Assembly: GCA_012719315.1 (NCBI GenBank)
Contig: JAAYAP010000004.1
Span: 1 to 19,161, forward strand
Reading direction: 5' to 3'
DNA from: Methanobacteriota archaeon
GTDB taxonomy: Archaea; Thermoplasmatota; Thermoplasmata; Methanomassiliicoccales; Methanomethylophilaceae
DNA length: 19,161 nucleotides
The position numbers and the translations under genes were made by a program. The notes beneath the pieces were generated by a model, which worked only from the letters and a program-made list of their open reading frames with translations, ran no database searches and had not been told where the DNA came from. Below, piece by piece: positions 5,931-12,433 of the stretch (the first letter of the stretch is position 1; each line of letters opens with the position of its first letter).

Positions 5931-8108
5931 TCACCTGTAAGAGGGCAGGTCCTCCCACCTGCCGCCCGGCTTCCTGATGCTCGTGCCGATGTTCTCGTAG
6001 AAGGAGTAGGTCGCATCGTCGACCGAGGGCCCGCTGTGCTCCAGAGCGTCCATGAAATGCTCCATGCGCACGGCCTCGGCGTCCGCATCCTCCCTGTAAG
6101 CCTCCAATCCCGCCTCCCGGCAGAGTGCCGCGAGGTCGGCGCCGACATACCCTTCCGTGCTCTTCGCCAGCGCATCGAGGTCCACATCCTCGAGGGGCAT
6201 GCCCCTCGTGTGTATCTCGAGGATGCGTCTGCGTGCGGCTTCGTCGGGCCTGCCCACGAGGATGAGGCGGTCCATGCGCCCCGGCCTCAGCAGGGCGGGG
6301 TCGACCATGTCCGGGCGGTTGGTGGCGGCGATCACCGACACCGATCCGCGGTCCCGCATGCCGTCGATGGAGGTCAGCAGTTGCGCCACCACATGGTCCC
6401 ACACGGCGTTCGCGTCGCGGCCGCGCCGAGGGGCGATCGATTCGACCTCGTCGAAGAAGATGATGCAGGGCCGGGACCGCCGGGCCCTTTCGAATATGTC
6501 GCGCACCGCCCGCTCGCTCTCGCCCAGCCATTTGCTGGCGATCTCGGGTCCGCTGACCGAGATGAAGGAGGCGCCGGCGGTGTTCGCCAAAGCTTTGGCG
6601 ATCAGGGTCTTGCCGGTCCCGGGAGGGCCGTAGAGCAGTACGCCCCTGTACGGGGTTATGCCGAGCCGCCGGTAAGGAGGCGCGCCCTCCTCCGGGACGA
6701 AGGCATCGGTCAGATCCCTGCGGATGCTCTCCAATCCGCCGATGTCATCCCAGGTCACGCCGGGGATCCCGGCGGATACGCCGACGGCGACGGAAGGCCG
6801 GATGGCCGCAAGGGCGGATCCGAAGTCCTCCATGCGGACCTCTCTGCGGGCATCCGCGTCGGCGTGCCCGCCGCCGGTCGGGCGGAGAGCCCGCGTCCCG
6901 ACGCATCTCACGGCCGCCTCCCTGCAGAGCGCGGCGAGGTCAGCGCCGGTGAAACCCGTCGTCTCCTCCGACAACCTGCCGAGATCGACGACCGCCTCCA
7001 GCGGCATGTCCCGCGTGCATACGTCGAGCATCCGCCTGCGTGCATCCCTGTCCGGCGTGTCCAGGTCGATCCGGCGGTCGAACCGCCCCGACCTCCTGAG
7101 AGCGGGATCGACGGAGTCCCCGTCACGGGCCGTGCCGACCACCACGATGCCCTCGCCGGTGCGCATCCCGTCCATGAGCCCGGAGAGCGATCCCGCGGAT
7201 CCGTCCTCCCGGTCCGGCACGGGCCCGGATCCGTCGGGCGCCAGGCGGTCGAGGTCCTCGATGAGGATCATGCAGGGGGCCTTCTCCCGCGCTTTCTTGA
7301 ACATATCGGTCAGTTGCACCTCTCCGCTGCGGATCAGCGAGCCGTTCAGGCGCAACGCGGAGATCCCGAGCCCGTTGACGACCGCTTCGACCATCATCGT
7401 CTTGCCGATGCCGGCGGGTCCGCAGACCAGCACGCCTCTGGGGGCGACGACGCCCATGCGCCTGAAGACCTCGGAGCGTCCGAGGGATGACGCGACCGCG
7501 TCCCTCAGGCGGCCGAGCTCGTCCTCCAGGCCGCCGATGTCGGCATCCGTTATCGGGATCCCGCGGACCGTCTCGGTCCACGCGACGAGCTCGGGGGCGA
7601 GATCCAACCGCGTGTCCGCACACACGGTCACCGGCCCCTCCGGTTCGGTGCGCGTCACGAAGAACTCGGCAGGCACGCCTCTGAGGGCCAGGCCGGGGAT
7701 GGCGAATCTCATCCCGGCCTTCAGCACGCGGCCGCCGATATTCGGCCCGATCAGGGTGGCCAGCCCGTCGACGGGTTCGCCCGGGCGGTCTGCGGTCCGG
7801 TCGGGCGCGATCACGACCCTCTCGGCTTCCCGGGGGACGATCCTCCGCACTCTGACCTCGTCGCCCGCTTCGGCGCACGCCTCCGATCTCGTCAGGACAT
7901 CCATGTATATGCGCCCCAGGCCCTCATCGGCGGGAACGCATCCGCAGACGTTCGCCACCGCGGGGCGGCCGCCGCCTGAGATCTCCACGGCATCGCCCGG
8001 CTCGACGCCGAGGGCATCCCTCGAAACGCGGTCCATGCCGACGACGCCTCCTCCCGCGGACGAGGACGTCCCGAACGCGGCCACTCTGAGTGTCAGATGA
8101 TCCACCAT
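5931..8108 (-). CDS. Cdc48/VAT-family AAA+ ATPase with degenerate first ATPase domain
   Basis: This is a 725-residue protein with the Cdc48/p97/VAT layout: N-terminal double-psi barrel region (~4-180), D1 ATPase (~185-435), D2 ATPase (~450-700). Such proteins form hexamers that thread and unfold proteins, often for proteasomes. D2 is canonical: Walker A GPPGTGKT (494-501), pore loop SKWLGESE (Trp527), Walker B IIFFDE (549-554), sensor 1 Asn597 in AATNRPD, and arginine-finger motif RPGRMDR. D1 keeps Walker A GPAGIGKT (230-237) and RRSGRFDR. However, it has Walker B ILIED instead of hhhDE (E284/D285), sensor 1 Asn replaced by Ala327 (GTARDG), and a pore loop without the usual aromatic (RSGEVQ). 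D1 is probably catalytically altered. Start ATG 8108 has a GATATA element about 25 nt upstream. The PRC gene follows 6 nt downstream. Confidence 0.93.
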   Translation of the reverse strand: MVDHLTLRVAAFGTSSSAGGGVVGMDRVSRDALGVEPGDAVEISGGGRPAVANVCGCVPADEGLGRIYMDVLTRSEACAEAGDEVRVRRIVPREAERVVIAPDRTADRPGEPVDGLATLIGPNIGGRVLKAGMRFAIPGLALRGVPAEFFVTRTEPEGPVTVCADTRLDLAPELVAWTETVRGIPITDADIGGLEDELGRLRDAVASSLGRSEVFRRMGVVAPRGVLVCGPAGIGKTMMVEAVVNGLGISALRLNGSLIRSGEVQLTDMFKKAREKAPCMILIEDLDRLAPDGSGPVPDREDGSAGSLSGLMDGMRTGEGIVVVGTARDGDSVDPALRRSGRFDRRIDLDTPDRDARRRMLDVCTRDMPLEAVVDLGRLSEETTGFTGADLAALCREAAVRCVGTRALRPTGGGHADADARREVRMEDFGSALAAIRPSVAVGVSAGIPGVTWDDIGGLESIRRDLTDAFVPEEGAPPYRRLGITPYRGVLLYGPPGTGKTLIAKALANTAGASFISVSGPEIASKWLGESERAVRDIFERARRSRPCIIFFDEVESIAPRRGRDANAVWDHVVAQLLTSIDGMRDRGSVSVIAATNRPDMVDPALLRPGRMDRLILVGRPDEAARRRILEIHTRGMPLEDVDLDALAKSTEGYVGADLAALCREAGLEAYREDADAEAVRMEHFMDALEHSGPSVDDATYSFYENIGTSIRKPGGRWEDLPSYR

Positions 8109-8312
8109 CGGGGATGAATCGGGGTGAGGCTATATCATCATGAGGGACGGATCCCCGGGTCGGTGGCGGTCGGCGGAAACATGATATCCCGAAACCGCCA
8201 TCCCGCCCTCTGCATCCGCGGCACACGGCCTCCCGGCGACCGTTCCTGCATCGTCGCTCCGCAGGCGCGGTCCCGAGGGTGCTCGCGCGGAGGGTACCGG
8301 GATTCAACGAGG
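8109..8312. other. Structured GC-rich spacer, no gene recognised
   Basis: This spacer between cdc48 and the tRNA-Lys promoter holds no convincing ORF; the open frame through it has no family pattern and would run into the tRNA. It contains several short inverted repeats. GGCGGT and ACCGCC flank a ~23-nt loop near 8165-8200. CTCCGC (8257-8262) pairs with GCGGAG (8287-8292). I could not match it to 7S RNA, RNase P RNA, or a C/D or H/ACA guide by its conserved boxes. It may be an unrecognised RNA or a degraded gene. Confidence 0.35.
8130..8137 (-). promoter_or_regulatory. Possible TATA element for cdc48
   Basis: On the minus strand the sequence reads TGATATAG, about 22-29 nt before the cdc48 ATG. 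This is slightly closer than the other TATA boxes in this window, so the transcription start may fall at or just inside the start codon. The call rests only on AT content and spacing. Confidence 0.4.
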
Positions 8313-8338
8313 TATTATATAGGAGGAAAGGTTCCTCC
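8313..8338 (+). promoter_or_regulatory. TATA box and perfect inverted repeat upstream of tRNA-Lys
   Basis: TATTATATA (8313-8321) is followed immediately by GGAGGAA (8322-8328), a 3-nt loop AGG, and TTCCTCC (8332-8338): a perfect 7-bp inverted repeat. With usual archaeal spacing transcription would start near 8343-8346, about 20 nt before the mature tRNA. The repeat then lies between TATA and start, in DNA that would not be transcribed from this promoter. It may be an operator, or a hairpin for a minus-strand transcript. Confidence 0.5.
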
Positions 8339-8364
8339 CAAATTACAAGCTTTAAGATATCTAA

Positions 8365-8438
8365 GGGCCTGTAGCTCAGCTAGGTAGAGCATCTGACTTT
8401 TAATCAGGTGGTCAAGGGTTCGAATCCCTTCAGGCCCG
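8365..8438 (+). tRNA. tRNA-Lys (anticodon TTT)
   Basis: This is a 74-nt cloverleaf. The acceptor stem is GGGCCTG (8365-8371) with CAGGCCC (8431-8437) and discriminator G. The D stem is GCTC/GAGC with a GG-containing loop. The anticodon stem TCTGA/TCAGG has loop CTTTTAA, giving anticodon TTT (lysine). The variable region is 5 nt, and the T arm is AAGGG-TTCGAAT-CCCTT. There is no intron and no encoded CCA. It lies on the same strand as the RNA polymerase operon, about 120 nt upstream of rpoH. U34 of this tRNA is a plausible target of the Elp3 encoded upstream. Confidence 0.97.
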
Positions 8439-8503
8439 CTGGTCTCTTCATGAGCGATCAGATGGCGGATCAAGTATGAGGAACGAAAGAGCTAGGGGCG
8501 TAA

Positions 8504-8537
8504 TTCTTAAACGCATTTCCCGCTGACCGGGAGCGGG
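8504..8537 (+). promoter_or_regulatory. Candidate promoter of the RNA polymerase operon with hairpin
   Basis: TTCTTAAA (8504-8511) is the best TATA-like sequence before rpoH and predicts a transcript start near 8534, giving a ~24-nt leader with a Shine-Dalgarno site. A perfect 6-bp inverted repeat, CCCGCT (8519-8524) and AGCGGG (8532-8537) with loop GACCGGG, lies between TATA and that start. The operon could also be read through from the tRNA-Lys promoter. Then the hairpin would be in the RNA, between the tRNA and rpoH. Confidence 0.45.
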
Positions 8538-8546
8538 GCAATTGGC

Positions 8547-8552
8547 AGGTGA
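8547..8552 (+). promoter_or_regulatory. Shine-Dalgarno site fixing the TTG start of rpoH
   Basis: AGGTGA lies 5 nt before TTG 8558, complementary to the archaeal 16S 3' end. The next in-frame ATG is far inside the conserved domain, so this site supports the TTG start. The rpoB start (TTG 8831) has GGTGAT at 8820-8825 with the same 5-nt spacing. Confidence 0.75.
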
Positions 8553-8557
8553 ATTAG

Positions 8558-8824
8558 TTGGTATCAGACAATGTATCGTTCAATGTTCTCAGGCACGTGC
8601 TTGTGCCCGAGCATCATCTTCTGACCGAGGAAGAAGCCGAGTCCGTACTCAGCGAGAGGGGTATGACACGCGACCAGCTTCCGAAGATCAGGAGCGTCGA
8701 TGCGGGCATCAAGGTCCTCGAGAGCATACACGGCCCTATCGCGGAGGGACGTGTGGTGAGAATAGTCAGGAAAAGCGAGACGGCACAGGAGTTCGTCGCC
8801 TACAGGCTCGTGACCAAAGGGTGA
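8558..8824 (+). CDS. rpoH: DNA-directed RNA polymerase subunit H (Rpo5)
   Basis: This is an 88-residue subunit equivalent to the C-terminal domain of eukaryotic Rpb5, part of the polymerase jaw. Family features are FNVLRHVLVPEHHLLTEEEA near the start, RDQLPKIRSVDAGIK in the middle and VVRIVRKSETAQEFVAYRLV at the end. The segment between LPKI and VVRI is a few residues longer than in the shortest homologues. Translation starts at TTG, supported by AGGTGA 5 nt upstream. It is the first gene of the polymerase operon, with 6 nt before rpoB, whose ribosome-binding site overlaps the rpoH stop codon. The order H-B-A'-A''-L30e-NusA is typical of Euryarchaeota. Confidence 0.96.
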   Translation: MVSDNVSFNVLRHVLVPEHHLLTEEEAESVLSERGMTRDQLPKIRSVDAGIKVLESIHGPIAEGRVVRIVRKSETAQEFVAYRLVTKG

Positions 8825-8830
8825 TTCATT

Positions 8831-11800
8831 TTGAGGGATTTAGTAAAATTGTATTTCAAGGACAGGAACATCGTCAACCATCACATCTCATCTTACAATG
8901 ATTTCCTGGCGACCGCCGACAATCCCAACAGCAGGATGCAGAGGATCGTCGACGACATCAGGGTCCCTACCGATGATGCGGATCGCGGGGTGATCGTACT
9001 CGACCCCGAGCGCACCGGCGGAAGGAACATCACGATCAACATCGGCAGGCGCAGGGCCGAGGACGGAACCATCGATCCATCGGCGAAGCCCACGATCCGC
9101 ATCGAGCCTCCCAAGGTCATGGAGGCCAACGGATACAGCCACGAGCTTACGCCCATGGAGGCCAGGCTCAGGAACCTCAACTACATGTCACCCGTCTTCG
9201 TCCGTTTCGAGATATTCGAGGACGGCGTCGAGCTCGACACGCCGGAGAACGGCAACTGGATCCACGTCGGCAACCTGCCGATGATGGTCATGTCCAAGGG
9301 CTGCAACCTCAACCGGGACGTGCTCGAATCCACTCTGGAGCGGTCCCTGTCCGACGAGGAGTACTCCCAGGAGCTCGTCAAGCAGAAGGAGGACCCGCGC
9401 GAACCCGGCGGCTACTTCATCATCGGCGGCACCGAGAGGGCGCTGATCACCCTGGAGGACCTCGCTCCCAACAGGATCATGGTCGAGTACAACGAGAAGT
9501 ACGGCGCGGCCGTCGAGATCGCCAAGGTGTTCTCGCAGAAGGACGGCTACCGCGCGCTGACGCTGGTCGAGAGGAAGAAGGACGGGATGGTCGTCGTCTC
9601 CGTGCCCGTGGCCTCCGGACCCATACCCATCGTGGCCCTGATGAAGGCGCTGGGGATGGAATCCGATAAGGAGATCTACGACACCATCGTCTCCGACGCG
9701 GAGATGGCCAACATCGTCTACGCCAACATCGAGGCGTCCATGGACAAGAAGGCCTCGCCGCCGAACGGATACCACTCCACCGAGGATGCGATACTCTTCC
9801 TCGAGAGGAACTTCGCGGCAGGTCAGGCCAAGGAGTACAGGACGAAGAAAGTGGAGTCGATCCTCGACAGGTCGCTGCTCCCCCACCTCGGCGATACGGC
9901 CGACGACCGCATGAAGAAGGCGATCTTCCTCGGACGTATCGCCCGCGCGGTCCTGGAATTGTCGCTGAACAAGAGGAAGGAGGACGACAAGGACCACTAC
10001 GCCAACAAGAGGCTCAAGCTCTCCGGGGACCTCCTCGAGGACCTGTTCAGGACCAGTTTCAGCAGCCTCATGAAGGATCTGAAATACCAGCTGGAGAGGA
10101 ACTGGGGCAGGAAACGCTCCGAGATCAACATCGCCTCGTCGATCAGACCCGACCTGCTCACCCACAAGCTGCTGCACGCTCTGGCGACCGGCAACTGGGT
10201 GGGCGGACGCGCAGGTGTCTCGCAGCTGCTCGACCGGACCTCCAACATGTCGGCGATGTCCCACCTGAGGAGGGTGACGTCCTCGCTGACGAGGAGCCAG
10301 CCCCACTTCGAGGCCCGTGACCTGCACCCGACCCAATGGGGCAGGCTCTGCCCGTCCGAGACCCCCGAGGGTCAGAACTGCGGTCTGGTCAAGAACGCGG
10401 CCCTGATCATCGACGTCTCCGAGGGGTACTCGGAGGACGAGCTGAAGATGCTCCTGAGAGGGGATTACGACCTGAGGCCCGTGAGCGAGGACGGCGTGCG
10501 CGTCTACCTCAACGGGGACCTGATCGGCACTTCCGACGCTCCCGAGCAGTTCGTCGGCAGGGTGAGGGACAACCGGAGGATCGGACGCCTGCATTACGAC
10601 GTCAACATACGCTTCGACGAGGACATGTCCGAGATCATCATCAATTGCGACGAGGGTCGTCTCAGGCGCCCGCTGCTGATCGTCGAGGGCGGCAAGACAG
10701 TCCTCGACAGGAAACACGTCGAAGGCATACGCGACGGCAAGGTCTCGTGGAACGACCTCTTCAACGAGGGCGTGCTCGAGTGGCTCGACGCCGAGGAGGA
10801 GGAGGACGCGCTGGTCCTGGTCAGCCCGTTCGACCTGCCCAAGAGATGCAAGCACTGCCGCCGGGCGCTCTCGATGGCCGACGTCGACTGGAAGAACGTC
10901 GGCAGGGAGGGCGACGCCGACATACAGTGCAGATGGTGCGGAGAGGACATGATGGTGCCCTCGAAGATCACCAAGAGGCACACGCACATGGAGATCGACC
11001 CGATGGTCATCCTCGGCGTGGCCGCCGGCATCGTGCCCTATCCCGAATACAACTCCGCGCCCCGTGTGACCATGGGGGCGGGCATGGCCAAGCAGGCGCT
11101 GGGCATCGCGGCCGCCAACTACAGGATCAGGCCGGACACCAGGGGGCACATCATGCACTATCCGCAGATGCCGATGGTGCAGACGCAGATCATGGATTTC
11201 ATGGGGTACAACCACAGGCCGGCGGGGCAGAACTTCTGCATCGCCGTGCTCTCGTACCACGGATACAACATCGAGGATGCGCTCGTCATGAACAAGAGCT
11301 CGATCCAGAGGGGACTCGGCAGATCGACGTTCATGCGCTCGTACCGCTCGGAGGAGCGCCGCTACCCCGGCGGCCAGGAGGATCATTTCGAGATCCCCTC
11401 GCCGGACATCATGGGCGCCCGCGCCGACATGGCCTACGCCTCTTTGGGCGAGGACGGGCTGATCTCGCCCGAGTCGGACGTCTCCGGCAGCGATGTCCTC
11501 GTGGGCAAGACCTCCCCGCCGCGTTTCCTCGAGGAGGAGACCGATTTCCTGACCCCCCAGAAACGGAGGGAGACCTCGGTCACCGTCAGGCCCGGCGAGA
11601 AAGGATACGTCGACTCGGTGATGATCACCGAGTCGGAGAACGGCTCCAGGCTGGTGCGCGTCAAGATCAGGGACGAGAGGGTCCCCGAGCTGGGTGACAA
11701 GTTCTGCTCGAGGTTCGGGCAGAAAGGGGTCATCGGCAGGCTGGTGGACCAGTGCGACATGCCCTTCACCGCCGAAGGGGTCACACCCGACCTCGTGGTC

Positions 11801-12433
11801 AACCCCCACGGCATACCTTCGCGTATGACCGTCGGCCACGTGCTCGAGATGGTGGCCGGCAAACTGGGCGCCATGGAGGGCCGCATCATCGACGGCACCG
11901 CCTTCTCTGGAGAGAGGGAGGAGTCGATCCGCGACGGCCTCGTGAAATGCGGTTTCAGCCACAACGGCAAGGAGATCATGTACGACGGCAGGACCGGCCG
12001 CATGATCCAGGCCGAGGTCTACACCGGCGTGATCTTCTACGAGAAGCTGCACCACATGGTCAGCGGCAAGCTGCATGTCAGGTCCAGGGGGCCCGTGCAG
12101 ATCCTCACCAGGCAGCCTACCGAGGGACGTTCCAGACAGGGAGGCCTGAGGTTCGGCGAGATGGAGCGCGACTGCCTGATCGGACACGGCGCGGCGATGG
12201 TCATCAAGGACCGTCTGCTCGATGAGTCCGACGGCACCCAGCAGTACGTGTGCGGCAACACCGGCTGCGGTCACGTGGCCATCATGGACCGCCACGGCTC
12301 GCTGTACTGCCCCGTGTGCAAGAACAATTCGAACATCCACCTGGTGCAGACCTCGTACGCCTTCAAGCTGCTGATGGACGAGCTGCTGTCGCTGGGTGTC
12401 GCCATGAGGCTTCAACTGGAGGATTTGACATGA
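8831..12433 (+). CDS. rpoB: DNA-directed RNA polymerase subunit B (Rpo2, one-piece)
   Basis: This is a 1200-residue second-largest catalytic subunit, in one piece rather than split into B'' and B' as in most methanogens and haloarchaea. Recognisable blocks run through its length: LHPTQWGRLCPSETPEGQNCGLVKN, GMAKQALGIAAANYRIRPD, GYNIEDALVMNKSSIQRG (from residue 811), GDKFCSRFGQKGVIG (from 955) and the clamp HHMVSGKLHVRSRGP with QPTEGRSRQGGLRFGEMERD. The C-terminal zinc site is C1141-x4-C1146 and C1160-x2-C1163. An additional Cys4 segment, CKHC (673-676) and CRWC (700-703), lies just before HTHMEIDPMVILGV, where short archaeal B subunits have only a loop. The TTG start is supported by GGTGAT 5 nt upstream. 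The stop overlaps rpoA1 (ATGA). Confidence 0.97.
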   Translation: MRDLVKLYFKDRNIVNHHISSYNDFLATADNPNSRMQRIVDDIRVPTDDADRGVIVLDPERTGGRNITINIGRRRAEDGTIDPSAKPTIRIEPPKVMEANGYSHELTPMEARLRNLNYMSPVFVRFEIFEDGVELDTPENGNWIHVGNLPMMVMSKGCNLNRDVLESTLERSLSDEEYSQELVKQKEDPREPGGYFIIGGTERALITLEDLAPNRIMVEYNEKYGAAVEIAKVFSQKDGYRALTLVERKKDGMVVVSVPVASGPIPIVALMKALGMESDKEIYDTIVSDAEMANIVYANIEASMDKKASPPNGYHSTEDAILFLERNFAAGQAKEYRTKKVESILDRSLLPHLGDTADDRMKKAIFLGRIARAVLELSLNKRKEDDKDHYANKRLKLSGDLLEDLFRTSFSSLMKDLKYQLERNWGRKRSEINIASSIRPDLLTHKLLHALATGNWVGGRAGVSQLLDRTSNMSAMSHLRRVTSSLTRSQPHFEARDLHPTQWGRLCPSETPEGQNCGLVKNAALIIDVSEGYSEDELKMLLRGDYDLRPVSEDGVRVYLNGDLIGTSDAPEQFVGRVRDNRRIGRLHYDVNIRFDEDMSEIIINCDEGRLRRPLLIVEGGKTVLDRKHVEGIRDGKVSWNDLFNEGVLEWLDAEEEEDALVLVSPFDLPKRCKHCRRALSMADVDWKNVGREGDADIQCRWCGEDMMVPSKITKRHTHMEIDPMVILGVAAGIVPYPEYNSAPRVTMGAGMAKQALGIAAANYRIRPDTRGHIMHYPQMPMVQTQIMDFMGYNHRPAGQNFCIAVLSYHGYNIEDALVMNKSSIQRGLGRSTFMRSYRSEERRYPGGQEDHFEIPSPDIMGARADMAYASLGEDGLISPESDVSGSDVLVGKTSPPRFLEEETDFLTPQKRRETSVTVRPGEKGYVDSVMITESENGSRLVRVKIRDERVPELGDKFCSRFGQKGVIGRLVDQCDMPFTAEGVTPDLVVNPHGIPSRMTVGHVLEMVAGKLGAMEGRIIDGTAFSGEREESIRDGLVKCGFSHNGKEIMYDGRTGRMIQAEVYTGVIFYEKLHHMVSGKLHVRSRGPVQILTRQPTEGRSRQGGLRFGEMERDCLIGHGAAMVIKDRLLDESDGTQQYVCGNTGCGHVAIMDRHGSLYCPVCKNNSNIHLVQTSYAFKLLMDELLSLGVAMRLQLEDLT

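Noticed and set aside
6724..8100. 458-codon plus-strand open frame opposite cdc48
   Set aside because: Low-complexity Ser/Pro/Arg/Thr-rich product typical of an antisense frame over a GC-rich gene; cdc48 has clear motifs on the minus strand.
8124..8387. 87-codon plus-strand frame between cdc48 and tRNA-Lys
   Set aside because: It runs into the tRNA gene and has no family pattern; Arg/Gly-rich composition suggests random reading of GC-rich DNA.
8450..8480. Possible C/D guide RNA after tRNA-Lys because of TGAGCGAT and ATGAG strings
   Set aside because: Proper C (RTGATGA) and D (CTGA) boxes with paired C'/D' spacing are not present.
8476..8526. Tiny 16-codon ORF (ATG 8476) in the rpoH leader, considered as an upstream regulatory peptide
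   Set aside because: No ribosome-binding site, ends inside the hairpin upstream of rpoH, and would be upstream of the likely transcription start.
9188..12415. Long open frame on the minus strand opposite rpoB
   Set aside because: Same shadow effect. No recognisable protein pattern, no promoter or ribosome-binding site.
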